A DNA stretch of 64,000 nucleotides from Heterorhizobium halophytocola (GTDB taxonomy: Bacteria > Pseudomonadota > Alphaproteobacteria > Rhizobiales > Rhizobiaceae): assembly GCF_017873095.1 (NCBI RefSeq), contig NZ_JAGGJU010000016.1, positions 1-64,000 of the forward strand. The letters run 5' to 3'. This document shows positions 24,175 to 32,497 of the stretch, in pieces. Made by a program: the position numbers and the translations under genes. Position 1 is the first letter of the stretch, and each line of letters begins with the position of its first letter. The notes under the pieces are model-generated. The model saw only the letters and a program-made list of their open reading frames with translations. It was not told the origin of the DNA and did no database searches.

Positions 24175-25281
24175 ATGTTGAAGCCCGAACTGCTTTTGAG
24201 CATCATCAACACGATCGGCGACTTCGCCCTTCTGGCGATGGGCTATGGCGCGATCCTGCGATATGTGAAGCATGCGCTGCTGCGCGATGTGGCGATCGGG
24301 CTGATCTTCGGCATCGGCGCCTGCCTTGCGGTGCTCAATTCGATCGAGATCATTCCGGGTGTCAGGATCGACGTGCGCGCCGCCATGGTGGTGCTGGCCG
24401 GGCCGTTCGGCGGCGTCATCGGCGCCGTCGAGGCGGGCCTGATCACCGCCGCCATGCGCTATTGGCAGGGTGGTGTGGGCGCCAGCGCCGGTGTCGCCAA
24501 CATCTTTTCCACCGCCGTGCTGGGCATGTGCCTGCTGCCATGGCTGGGACGCGGACGTGGCGTCAGCTTTCGCCAGCAGATCGCGCTTGGCCTGCTCTGC
24601 AATGTGCCGCTGCTGTTCATCTTCACCATTCCGATCGACAACAATGCCGAGGTCTTCCTGCGTGCCATCGGTCCGCTCAGCGTCGGCAGCCTGGTCGCGG
24701 TCGTGCTCCTGGCCCGCATCCTCAACAGCGCGCTTTCGGAGTATCGCCGCCGCAACGAGCTGGTGGCGGAAGCGACGCTGGACCCGCTGACCGGACTGCT
24801 CAACCGCCGCGGCTTCGAGCGCAGCATGACGGTGGCCTTCGATCGGCTGCGCGAGCGGCAGGAGAGCGCCTCGGTGCTGGTGGTCGATATCGACCATTTC
24901 AAGCGGGTCAACGATGTCTTCGGCCATGATGCCGGCGACACGGTGCTGGTGCGGATCGCCGACCTGATCCGCTCACAGATCCGCGGCGACGACATCATTG
25001 CCCGTTTCGGCGGCGAGGAGATCGTGCTGGTAATGCCCGGCATCGGCGAGGACCGGGCGCAGGCCGCCGCCGAGCGGCTGCGCCGCGTCATTGCCCATGC
25101 CCGCCTGCTGGCCGACCACGGCAATGGCAGCCATCAGGGCGTCACCGTCAGTATCGGCGTCGTGTCCCGCGCGGTGCGCGACATCAGTTTCGATGAAATG
25201 TTCAAGCTGGCCGATACCGCCCTCTACCGGGCCAAGGATCACGGGCGCAACCGCGTCGAGGTGATGCAAGCGGCGGCGTAG
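24175..25281 (+). CDS. Membrane diguanylate cyclase (5TMR-LYT-like sensor + GGDEF)
   Basis: 368-residue c-di-GMP synthase. Six hydrophobic segments fill residues 1-185, with NSIEIIPGVRIDVRAAMVVL and AGPFGGVIGAVEAGLITAAM resembling the 5TM receptors of LytS-YhcK type. A coiled linker leads to a GGDEF domain with DPLTGLLNRR, DIDHFKRVND and the active loop RFGGEEI. The inhibitory I-site RGDD stands exactly five residues before GGEE, so product inhibition is expected. The ribosome site is weak. Ligand unknown. Confidence 0.93.
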   Translation: MLKPELLLSIINTIGDFALLAMGYGAILRYVKHALLRDVAIGLIFGIGACLAVLNSIEIIPGVRIDVRAAMVVLAGPFGGVIGAVEAGLITAAMRYWQGGVGASAGVANIFSTAVLGMCLLPWLGRGRGVSFRQQIALGLLCNVPLLFIFTIPIDNNAEVFLRAIGPLSVGSLVAVVLLARILNSALSEYRRRNELVAEATLDPLTGLLNRRGFERSMTVAFDRLRERQESASVLVVDIDHFKRVNDVFGHDAGDTVLVRIADLIRSQIRGDDIIARFGGEEIVLVMPGIGEDRAQAAAERLRRVIAHARLLADHGNGSHQGVTVSIGVVSRAVRDISFDEMFKLADTALYRAKDHGRNRVEVMQAAA

Positions 25282-25496
25282 TCGTCGCGGCGTAACGAGA
25301 GCGGGGCCGGACGTCCGGCAGCCCATAAAGGCGTGGGGCCGCGGCATTGCTGCCACGGCCCGACATCACGGATCAGAAGGTTTCTTGCAAAAATCGTCCT
25401 GCCCGCGTCAGCCCCAGGGCGCCGGGGAGAGCGCCGCAAGGGACATCTGTCACCCGCCGGATGCCGGCGGATCGATGATCTGCCAGTGGATGACGC

Positions 25497-25730
25497 TCAG
25501 TTGGGCACGGTCCACTGGATCTGGACTTCTTCCAGGGGCTTCGACAGGTGCACGTGCTGGTCGACGTGATCGACCCAGTCGAGCGGGATCAGGTGGTGCT
25601 GGCCGTCGGGCGAATCGGTGCGGGTCAGCTTGATGCGGCTGGAGCCTTCCATGTGATCGACGGTGCCGACATGGGCGCCATCAAGCGCGCGGACTTCCAT
25701 ATGCTCGCGGATCTGTTCAGCGGATACCAT
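25497..25730 (-). CDS. DUF2171 small protein
   Basis: 77-residue protein with the PRC-barrel-like DUF2171 pattern: MVSAEQIREHMEVRALDGAH, VGTVDHMEG, IKLTRTDSPDGQHHLIPLDW and a C-terminal QIQWT. AGGAGG lies 8 nt before the ATG. Such proteins are common in rhizobia and sphingomonads near stress-related genes; molecular role unknown. The neighbouring small gene at 25960 is divergent. Confidence 0.85.
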   Translation of the reverse strand: MVSAEQIREHMEVRALDGAHVGTVDHMEGSSRIKLTRTDSPDGQHHLIPLDWVDHVDQHVHLSKPLEEVQIQWTVPN

Positions 25731-25959
25731 GAGATATTCCTCCTTGATTGTGTGGCCGTGTTTTTCGTTCGGGGTTGCTGTCACAACTCGAAAGGCCGGG
25801 ATCGGGTTCCGTGAAAAATAACGCTGCTGCCTGCGGATGCCGGCCGCGTGCCGGCTTTCCTCAGACGCCGCCCGCCCCCTCGCCGGAACCTCTGGCGCGC
25901 CCGCCGGTTGTGGTTCGACACCCTGAGAACATCCGCAACCGAAAAGCCGGAGAACGACA

Positions 25960-26178
25960 ATGCATGAGGGCGAAACCGAGGCCGCGCGACTTGTTGCGGA
26001 ATACCGCAAGCTGGGCGGCACCCGCCGCGTCAAGATCGACGACAACCACGTGACAACCCGCACTTGGGAAGGCGAGCCGGCGGCGGCGAGCGACTTCTGG
26101 AACACGCATATCGCGACGCTCGACCAGAACCGCCGCCGCGAGGTGGAAACCCTGCTGCCCGACATCAATACGCTCTGA
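25960..26178 (+). CDS. 72-residue conserved-type hypothetical protein
   Basis: Small hydrophilic protein (MHEGETEAARLVAEYRKLGG..., with VKIDDNHVTTRTWEGEPAAA). GGAGAA lies 6 nt before the ATG. The last codons and the stop are included in a perfect 21-bp tandem duplication, so a second in-frame stop follows seven codons later. I do not recognise the family. Confidence 0.65.
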   Translation: MHEGETEAARLVAEYRKLGGTRRVKIDDNHVTTRTWEGEPAAASDFWNTHIATLDQNRRREVETLLPDINTL

Positions 26179-26202
26179 AGCGACATCAATACGCTCTGAA
26201 GC
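26161..26202. repeat. Perfect 21-bp tandem duplication across a stop codon
   Basis: GACATCAATACGCTCTGAAG plus C occurs twice without a gap (26161-26181, 26182-26202). The unit contains the TGA stop of the 72-residue gene and is seven codons long, so the copy repeats DINTL-stop in frame. Confidence 0.97.
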
Positions 26203-26375
26203 GGGGCAGCATCGACCGGGCCAGCCGCCCCCTTCCGTCACCATGCCTGCCGGCAATCCCGTTTATTTCACCGGCAGGGCCGCTTCGGCCGGAACTGAAA
26301 GCCGGCTTTGCGAATTCATTCCCCGCCGGTCGTCTTCTTCCTGGGTTCCGGCGCTCGCGGAGTAAAAACAGTTTC

Positions 26376-28073
26376 ATGTCTCCCAGAATAGCGATCATCG
26401 GCTCCGGCCCCACCGGCATCTACACCCTGAAGGGCCTCGTTCATGCGCGCACGCCGCTCGACATCAGCGTGTTCGAGGCGGGCGACGATCCGGGGCGCGG
26501 CACGCCCTATCATCCAGACATCAACGATCCGGCCATGCTGTCGAACATCGCCTCGATCGAAATCCCGCCGATCACCGAGACGCTGGTCGAGTGGCTGGAG
26601 CGCCAGAGCGATGCGCGGCTGGCCGAGATGCAGATCGCCCGCGCGGCGATCGACATCCGCGCCTTCTATCCGCGGCTGGTGCTGGGCGACTATTTTCGCA
26701 CGCAATTCCTGTCGCTGCTGGAGATCGGCGCCCAGAACGGTCACCGGATCGAAGTGCATGAGCGCCACCGCGTCATCGACATCGCGCTGCAGCACGACGA
26801 TATCCGCCTTGCCGTGCGCGCCGAGGGCGAGCCGGACGCCTCCGACTGGGTGTTCGACCATGTGGTGATGGCGACCGGCCACAACTGGCCGGAGCATACC
26901 GAAACCAAGCCCGGCTATTTCATCTCGCCCTGGCCGGCGACGGCACTGAGTGTCATCCGCAACTGCAAGGTCGGCATTCTCGGCACCTCGCTGTCGGGCA
27001 TCGACGCGCTGATGACGGTGGCGACCGCCCACGGCGCCTTCTATTTCGACGCCGCCGGCGAGATGCAGTACCAGCCGTCGCCGGACACCGACGCCTTCCA
27101 CGCGACGATGATGTCGCGCAAGGGGCTGTTGCCGGAGGCGGATTTCTACTGTCCCCTGCCCTATATCCCGCCGCGGATCTGCACGGCCGACGCGATCGAC
27201 GCGCTGATCGCCACCGGCCGACACGACCTGCTGGATGACGTCTTCGAACTGTTCCGCGCCGAGATGTTCGATGCCGACCCTGAGTATTCCGCCCGGATCG
27301 GGCTTGCCGATCTCACCGTCGAGACGATCGCGGAGGCCTATTTCGCCGAGCGGCTGGTTTCCGACCCCTTCGTCTGGGCGGCGAAGAACCTGGCGGAGAC
27401 CGAGCACAACAAGACGGTCCGCTACACCGTGCCCTGGCGCTATGCGATCCTCAGGATGCACGAGGAGATTGCCCGCGTGGTGCCGCATCTCGACGAGCGC
27501 GACCTCAAGCGCTTCCACCGGTATTTCAAGACGGTCTTCGTCGACGACTATGCCGCCGTGCCGCCGACCTCGATTGCCAGGCTTCTGGCGCTGCACCGGG
27601 CCGGCAAGCTTGCGGTGACGGCCCTTGGCGAGGACTACGAGATCACCACCCAAGAGGGTGTGCGCGGCGTCACCGTCCGGCGCGACGGGGACACTGTCCA
27701 GTACGACGCCTTTATCGACGCCACCGGCCAGCATTCGATGTCGGCGACCGACCTGCCCTTCCCGACGCTGATCGCGCAAGGCGGCGTGCGCAAGGCGATG
27801 ACGCCCGCCCCGCAGGATGGCCTGATCGACGAGGACCACGCCCCCCTCCAGCGCCGCACCGGCGGCATCGACATCGACGAGACCTTCCGCCCCGTCTTCA
27901 CCGACGGCCAGTTCACCAACCACCTCTACTGCGCGGCAATCTCCTTCCTGCTGCACAAACTGCCCTTCGTGCAGGGCATCACCAGCGCTGCCGAGATAGG
28001 CGAAACAGTGGCGGAAGCGATCCTGGACGATGTCGGCGACACGGCAAAGACGGGGATCTTGCTGAGCGCGTGA
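26376..28073 (+). CDS. FAD/NAD(P)-binding protein (NAD_binding_9, HpyO-like)
   Basis: 565-residue flavoprotein. Starts with the dinucleotide fold IAIIGSGPTGIYTL (residues 5-18), has ATG motifs (VVMATGHNWPEH, AFIDATGQHS) and a second nucleotide fold near VGILGTSLSGIDAL. The NAD_binding_9 family includes FAD-dependent monooxygenases and urate-hydroxylase-like enzymes; the substrate is not readable here. GGAG lies about 13 nt before the ATG, so translation signals are mediocre. No operon partner. Confidence 0.85.
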   Translation: MSPRIAIIGSGPTGIYTLKGLVHARTPLDISVFEAGDDPGRGTPYHPDINDPAMLSNIASIEIPPITETLVEWLERQSDARLAEMQIARAAIDIRAFYPRLVLGDYFRTQFLSLLEIGAQNGHRIEVHERHRVIDIALQHDDIRLAVRAEGEPDASDWVFDHVVMATGHNWPEHTETKPGYFISPWPATALSVIRNCKVGILGTSLSGIDALMTVATAHGAFYFDAAGEMQYQPSPDTDAFHATMMSRKGLLPEADFYCPLPYIPPRICTADAIDALIATGRHDLLDDVFELFRAEMFDADPEYSARIGLADLTVETIAEAYFAERLVSDPFVWAAKNLAETEHNKTVRYTVPWRYAILRMHEEIARVVPHLDERDLKRFHRYFKTVFVDDYAAVPPTSIARLLALHRAGKLAVTALGEDYEITTQEGVRGVTVRRDGDTVQYDAFIDATGQHSMSATDLPFPTLIAQGGVRKAMTPAPQDGLIDEDHAPLQRRTGGIDIDETFRPVFTDGQFTNHLYCAAISFLLHKLPFVQGITSAAEIGETVAEAILDDVGDTAKTGILLSA

Positions 28074-28530
28074 AGGGGGGAATGGGGTGTGGGCGTCGCG
28101 GGTGGGCTCTCAGATCTCCGCAAGCTCGGCTCTTTAGCCACCCTGGATGCCTCTCTTAAGATGCGTCCAATACGCGATATCCCCATAGGCGGGAGAGATG
28201 GCGTCGATCACCAAGATCTTACCTTCTTAGGAAATCGCCATGAGAGATGCGGCGCGATAAAGGTATATCGGTAGTAGGACTGTGGCTCGACTTAACTTAG
28301 GCTCGGGATAATGGCCTAACCACAGCAAGACACTTCCTATCGTTCCCTGCGAAACACGGCTGCGCAGGAGCGCCGCCTATGGCCTCCCGGTTCGCAAGCG
28401 TCAGCCCCCGCCACCCGGCTTTTGAAGCTGGTTCGCCGCTCCCCTACCCTTCACCCCGCACCGCCGGAACGCCACCGCCCGCCGCCCCACCCGCTTGCGC
28501 TTTACTGGCTCCCATCCTATACTGAACCAA
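28074..28530. other. Gene-free stretch of lower GC; contains the arsR promoter at its end
   Basis: No supported gene. 28100-28350 is clearly less GC-rich than its surroundings (for example TATCCCCATAGGCGGGAG, CTTAACTTAGGCTCGGGATA) and may be foreign or decayed DNA. I see no transposase or inverted ends. The last 40 bases are the promoter described separately. Confidence 0.4.
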
Positions 28531-28540
28531 ATGGTTCAGT
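28495..28540 (+). promoter_or_regulatory. arsR promoter/operator, leaderless type
   Basis: TTGCGC (28495-28500) and TATACT (28518-28523) are separated by exactly 17 bp. The -10 box ends 7 bp before the ATG (28531), so transcription would start at or next to the start codon. The near-perfect inverted repeat ACTGAACCAAATGGTTCAGT (28521-28540) covers both the -10 and the ATG, an ideal autorepression site. No Shine-Dalgarno is present. Confidence 0.82.
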
Positions 28541-28875
28541 ATTCTGCCTCTCTCGACCTCTCCTTTGCAGCCCTTGCCGATGCGACGCGGCGGGGGGTGA
28601 TCGATCAGCTCGGGCGCGGCGAGGCGTCGATCAGCAGTCTGGCCGACCGGTTCGAGATGACGCTGACGGGGATGAAGAAGCATGTCCAGGTGCTGGAGCG
28701 GGCGGGACTGGTGGTCACGCAGAAGGTCGGACGGGTGCGCACCTGCAGGCTTGGCCGCCGCGGCCTTGCGGCGGAGGCTGCCTGGATCGATGAACACCGC
28801 CGGCTGTTCGAAGCCCGTTTTGCGGCCCTGGACGAGATTATTCGCGAGTTGAAAGAGGAGGATGGCAATGCGTGA
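28531..28875 (+). CDS. ArsR-family repressor
   Basis: 114-residue winged-helix regulator with the ArsR pattern ALADATRRGVIDQLGRGEASIS (helix-turn-helix ISSLADRFEMTLTGMKKHVQ) and LVVTQKVGRVRTCRL wing. It lacks metal-binding ELCVCD-type cysteines, as is usual for the ArsR proteins paired with SRPBCC genes. It starts at an ATG inside its own operator without a ribosome site, so it is probably leaderless. It overlaps the following SRPBCC gene by 8 bp. Confidence 0.92.
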   Translation: MVQYSASLDLSFAALADATRRGVIDQLGRGEASISSLADRFEMTLTGMKKHVQVLERAGLVVTQKVGRVRTCRLGRRGLAAEAAWIDEHRRLFEARFAALDEIIRELKEEDGNA

Positions 28876-29371
28876 CAGCATCAGGCGTGCACTGGAGGGG
28901 GAAAACACGACATCGGTCGAGCCGAAGGGCGAGCGCGAACTCGTCGTGACCCGGATTTTCGAGGCGCCGCCGGCGCTGGTCTACAGGGCGTGGAGCGAAC
29001 CTGCGCTTTTTCAGCGGTGGTGGGTACCCAAATCGGTCGCCGGCATCGCGCTCTTGTCCTGCGCCATGGATGTGCGCACCGGCGGCAAGTACCGGCTGGA
29101 ATTCGGCACCGAAGGCTCCGACAGCATGGCATTCCACGGCAGATATCTCGACGTCGTGGCGAATGCGCGGATCGTCTGGACCAATGACGAGGGCGAGGAC
29201 GGCGCGATCACGACCGTGACCTTCGAGGACCTGGGCGGTCGCACGCTGGTCACCTTCCACGAGCTCTATCCGACATCGCAGGCGCGGGACGAGGCCCTGC
29301 AGGGCTCGGCAGCCCCCATGCCCGAACAGCTGGATCAGCTCGCGGACATGCTGGCGGAACTGCAAGGGTAA
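28868..29371 (+). CDS. SRPBCC (AHSA1-type) protein
   Basis: 167-residue START-like fold protein: VVTRIFEAPPALVYRAWSEP, FQRWWVPKS, GGKYRLEF, FHGRYLDVVANARIVWTN and a long C-terminal helix DQLADMLAELQ. Such proteins bind hydrophobic ligands or act as co-chaperones and are very often encoded with an ArsR repressor, as here. The start is placed at the second ATG, 7 nt after GAGGAGG; the first ATG abuts the ribosome site. Confidence 0.92.
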   Translation: MRDSIRRALEGENTTSVEPKGERELVVTRIFEAPPALVYRAWSEPALFQRWWVPKSVAGIALLSCAMDVRTGGKYRLEFGTEGSDSMAFHGRYLDVVANARIVWTNDEGEDGAITTVTFEDLGGRTLVTFHELYPTSQARDEALQGSAAPMPEQLDQLADMLAELQG

Positions 29372-29454
29372 CGCGCCCGGGACTTTGAGGACGCCGGTCG
29401 CGGTGCCGGCGGCATGTTTGCCTGCGTCTCGAATGCGCCTTCCGAGCGTGTCGA

Positions 29455-29500
29455 AAAAGTCCCCTCCCAAACCCGACCCACAAGGGGGAGGGCTTAGCCC
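29455..29500. repeat. C-rich intergenic repeat unit
   Basis: AAAAAGTCCCCTCCCAAACC followed by CACAAGGGGGAGGG: a short hairpin-forming unit of the type dispersed between rhizobial genes. It lies between SRPBCC (+) and MOSC (-), and could act as a convergent terminator. Confidence 0.5.
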
Positions 29501-29594
29501 GGTCGCGGCCGGTGCAGGCAGGGACCGGGAGGCGGCTTCATGGCGCGCGGGCGGCGTCGCGGGCGGCATGGGGGAAAGCCCATGCCCCCGTGGC

Positions 29595-30359
29595 TTAGGC
29601 CGTCAGCATCGACGCTGCCAGCTGCGTCACCCGGTCGCCGACCGCAATCTCGCCGGGCTCGGACACCCGCGCATAGGCGCCGAAATTGCGCTTGTTGTGG
29701 CGCAGGATATTGCGCAGCACATTGGGCTCCTCGCCGATCTCCGGCTGGGCAACCAGCGTCATGCCGCAGCGCTTGGTCGGTTCGGTCACCGTCACCTGCA
29801 TCGCGCCGAGCCTCAGATCCTTACCGATCCAGGCGTTTTCGACGAATTCGCCCTCGCCTTGCGTTTCGATCAGCACCGAGGGGCGGAAGCGGCGGGCGTC
29901 GAGTTCGGCAAAGGCGCCGATCGCCGCCAGATGGGCGAGCGAGGTGGTGGTCACCAGATGCAGGTGTTCCGGCGTGTAGCGGTTGGAAATCACCGGAAAG
30001 CGGTAGTCGGCATGGTCCTCCATGCCGCCATAGGCGCCGACGGCGACGGGAAAGCCGAAATAGCCGGTCAGCCGCTGCTGCAGGGTGGAATCGTCGAGCC
30101 AGAACGGGCCTTCATCGGGAAACCAGATCTGCGGCAGGGTCTCCTCGCCAAGCGTGGCGGACAGAAAGAGCGCCGGGCGCCAGCGCGGCTCCTGCTCGGG
30201 CGCCGCCGAAAGGCCCGTGCGCTGGTCGAACAGGCCGAAACGCCGGTCGCCGGCAATGCCGGCCGGGCTGACCGAGATCGTCTCGCAGCGCTCGCCGGCA
30301 AGCGAGCTTACCGGATAGCGCCAGACCTCGAGAACCTTGCCGATCCCGTCCAATTGCAT
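29595..30359 (-). CDS. MOSC-domain protein
   Basis: 254-residue protein with an N-terminal MOSC beta-barrel (VWRYPVSSLAGE, GDRRFGLFD) and a C-terminal MOSC domain containing the conserved Cys in EPTKRCGMT, FRPSVLIET and the end motif GEIAVGDRV. MOSC proteins handle molybdenum cofactor or sulfur, for example mARC-type N-oxide reductases and cofactor sulfurases; which one applies here is not readable. The start is placed at ATG (MQLDGIGKV); an in-frame GTG 18 nt upstream is possible. No cofactor gene adjoins it. Confidence 0.88.
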   Translation of the reverse strand: MQLDGIGKVLEVWRYPVSSLAGERCETISVSPAGIAGDRRFGLFDQRTGLSAAPEQEPRWRPALFLSATLGEETLPQIWFPDEGPFWLDDSTLQQRLTGYFGFPVAVGAYGGMEDHADYRFPVISNRYTPEHLHLVTTTSLAHLAAIGAFAELDARRFRPSVLIETQGEGEFVENAWIGKDLRLGAMQVTVTEPTKRCGMTLVAQPEIGEEPNVLRNILRHNKRNFGAYARVSEPGEIAVGDRVTQLAASMLTA

Positions 30360-30629
30360 GTCCCATCCAGCATCCACGAAAACAGCCCTCGTTCATCTGC
30401 AGTCTATCCCCGGTCTCGGCGCCGGCAAGGGGAAAAGCGGCGGATGGCCGATGGGTTCCATGGCGCCGACGCACGCGGCCGGGCCGACCGGCCGGATCCG
30501 CCGCGATGTCGGCCGGCGGATCGGCGGGGAAAAGCAAGCATAGAGTGAACAAGCCGCTTCGAATTCACTCTGCGCTTGAATTAGCAGAAACCTGATGCCA
30601 AGCTGCGGTTCAGCCAGCCGGAGGATGCC

Positions 30630-31130
30630 ATGCGTGCCTTGTCGATGACTGCAGTCCTGCTCGTGAGCGCCGCGCCGATCGCCGCGGCGCCGGCCGACGA
30701 CCGGGAGACGAAATCCGGGCATCGGGCCTGTGGCGATGCGATCGCCTGCCGGATGATGACCGAACCGCAGCGCCCGCCAACGGCCAACCCGGGCAACCCC
30801 GGCAAGGCGGCGCGGCTCAGCCTGGCCGCCGTGCTCGACACCGCGCAGGGGCAGCGCCGGGCGCCCGGGTCGACAAGCGCCAGGGGCACGAAAAACCCGG
30901 AAGCGCGCCATATCTGCGACGACGCGGCGTCCGGGCCGTTCAACCCGGAGACGGCGGCCATCACCATGGCGCGGTCGATCCCGGTCACCCGGCAGTTTTC
31001 GGCCATGGCGAGCCTCGCGCTGATCCGGGTCGGCGTCGGCGGCACGCCATGCGGGCATGACCGGCAGCAGAGAGCGTCGCCGCCGCTCCTGTCCTTCGCA
31101 CCCGATACCGGCGGACGCGGCCCGCGCTGA
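30630..31130 (+). CDS. Putative secreted protein running into a minisatellite
   Basis: 166-residue reading frame with a clear Sec signal peptide (MRALSMTAVLLVSAAPIAAA) and GGAGG 6 nt before the ATG. The mature part is short, polar and Pro/Gly-rich with several Cys (HRACGDAIACRMM, HICDDA, GTPCGH), which suggests disulfides in the periplasm. The final residues (PDTGGRGPR) are encoded by the first unit of a 56-bp tandem repeat, so the natural C-terminus may have been replaced. No family recognised. Confidence 0.55.
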   Translation: MRALSMTAVLLVSAAPIAAAPADDRETKSGHRACGDAIACRMMTEPQRPPTANPGNPGKAARLSLAAVLDTAQGQRRAPGSTSARGTKNPEARHICDDAASGPFNPETAAITMARSIPVTRQFSAMASLALIRVGVGGTPCGHDRQQRASPPLLSFAPDTGGRGPR

Positions 31131-31268
31131 CATGGCGCCACGCCGGCCTTGGCGCACCCGATACCGGCGGACGAGGCCCGCCCTGACATGGCGCCACGCC
31201 GGCCCTGGCGCACCCGATACCGGCAGACGCGGCCCGCGCTGACATGGCGCCACGCCGGCCCTGGCGCA
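31095..31268. repeat. 56-bp minisatellite, three units plus a partial fourth
   Basis: Units start at 31095, 31151 and 31207 with CGCACCCGATACCGGC, and continue through CTGACATGGCGCCACGCCGG to CCTTGG or CCCTGG. A truncated fourth begins at 31263. Units differ at a few positions. 56 is not a multiple of three, so the array is not a protein repeat in any frame. Confidence 0.95.
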
Positions 31269-31403
31269 CCGGGTCTGACGGTCAATCCCTCGGGGGCCGC
31301 GCCGCATGGGAAAGGCCTCGTTCGGACCCGATATTCGGACCCTATATTCGGGCCCGCTTTTCAGGTCAGCCCGTCACGCCCGCCTGTCAGGCGTGCCGGG
31401 CGA

Positions 31404-31988
31404 TCAGCCGAGGCCTTCTTCGGCCAGCGCCCGGATCACCGAGGGCCGCGCCTTCAGGCGGTCGAAGCAGGCCTGCAGCGGGGCCGGAAGGTCGACGCCG
31501 CTCTTCGGCGCCACCATCAGCACCCAGAACAGATAGCAGTCGGCAATGGTCATCTCGTCGCCGACGAGGAAGGGCCTGTCGCCCATCTGCTCGGCGAGGA
31601 TGGCGAAATGGCGCGCAAGCTTTTCCCGCGCCCGCGCCTTTTCCAGCTCCGGGAAATCCCGGAAGAACGGCTGGTAGGCGCCGTGGATTTCGGACGCCAT
31701 GAAGGCCAAAGCCTCCAGTGCCCGCCAGCGCGCAAGGCCGTGTGCCGGCAGGAGCTTGCCGCTGGTCTCGGCGATATAGTGCAGGATCACCGGATTTTCG
31801 GTAAGGACCGCACCGTCGTCCAGTTCGAGCGCCGGGATATAGCCCTTCGGATTGAGCGCCAGGAAGTCGCGACCGTCGGTGGTGCGCTTGTCCCGGTCGA
31901 TGCTGACGCGCTGATAGGCAAGTCCGGTCTCGATCAGCGCGATGTGGTCGGCGAGGCTGCAGGCGGCGGGATAATAGAAGAATTTCAT
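31404..31988 (-). CDS. Glutathione S-transferase
   Basis: 194-residue GST with the N-terminal thioredoxin-like domain MKFFYYPAACSLADHIALIE (Tyr/Cys region of beta-class enzymes), cis-Pro in GYIPALELDDG, the TENPVILHYI glutathione contact, and an all-helical C-terminal domain with FLVGDEMTIADCYLFW. AGGAAG lies 7 nt before the ATG. It is divergent from an HxlR regulator 125 bp away that probably controls it, the second HxlR-enzyme pair in this window. Confidence 0.94.
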   Translation of the reverse strand: MKFFYYPAACSLADHIALIETGLAYQRVSIDRDKRTTDGRDFLALNPKGYIPALELDDGAVLTENPVILHYIAETSGKLLPAHGLARWRALEALAFMASEIHGAYQPFFRDFPELEKARAREKLARHFAILAEQMGDRPFLVGDEMTIADCYLFWVLMVAPKSGVDLPAPLQACFDRLKARPSVIRALAEEGLG

Positions 31989-32113
31989 CGTGGTCTTCCT
32001 GTTGCGATCCCGGTGCGACGGTACACGGCCGCGACCAGGTCTCTGTTGTTGACCACGGCCATTTATGAGACCAAAATCGCAGCGTCAAAAGCATATTTTC
32101 AGGAGCAGGTCAG

Positions 32114-32497
32114 ATGGATGTGACCGCCACGCATAGCGAAGCGGCCTGCAGGGGCGTCAGCGAGATCCTCAGCCGGGTCGGCGACAAGTGGACGATCCAG
32201 GTGGTGGTGGCGCTGCGTTCGGGCAGCCGCCGCTTCAACGGGTTGAAGCGCGAGGTCAACGGCATTTCGCAGCAGATGCTGACCCGCACGCTGAAGACGC
32301 TGGAGCGCGACGGCATGGTGGAGCGCGCCGTGCGCGACACCACCCCGCCGCAGGTCGAATACACCCTGACGCCGCTTGGCCATTCGCTGTCGGACACCGC
32401 CCGCCAGCTGGCGCAATGGGCAACCCAGCATCGCGACAGGATCGCGGAAAACCGCGAGCGCTACGACAGCCGCCGGATGGCGGAAGACGAGGGCTGA
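32114..32497 (+). CDS. HxlR-family regulator
   Basis: 127-residue HxlR protein: ACRGVSEILSRVGDKWTIQV with a Cys before the helix, SRRFNGLKREVNGISQQMLT recognition region, and PPQVEYTLTPLGHSL wing. AGGAG lies 8 nt before the ATG. Divergent from the GST gene, most likely its electrophile-sensing repressor. Confidence 0.93.
   Translation: MDVTATHSEAACRGVSEILSRVGDKWTIQVVVALRSGSRRFNGLKREVNGISQQMLTRTLKTLERDGMVERAVRDTTPPQVEYTLTPLGHSLSDTARQLAQWATQHRDRIAENRERYDSRRMAEDEG

Noticed and set aside
31095..31268. Possible CRISPR array in the tandem repeats
   Set aside because: Units are contiguous with no unique spacers and no cas genes are nearby, so it is a minisatellite.
30581..31285. Minus-strand frames over the 56-bp repeats
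   Set aside because: The 56-bp period shifts frame in each unit and there is no ribosome site. The signal-peptide gene on the plus strand is better supported.
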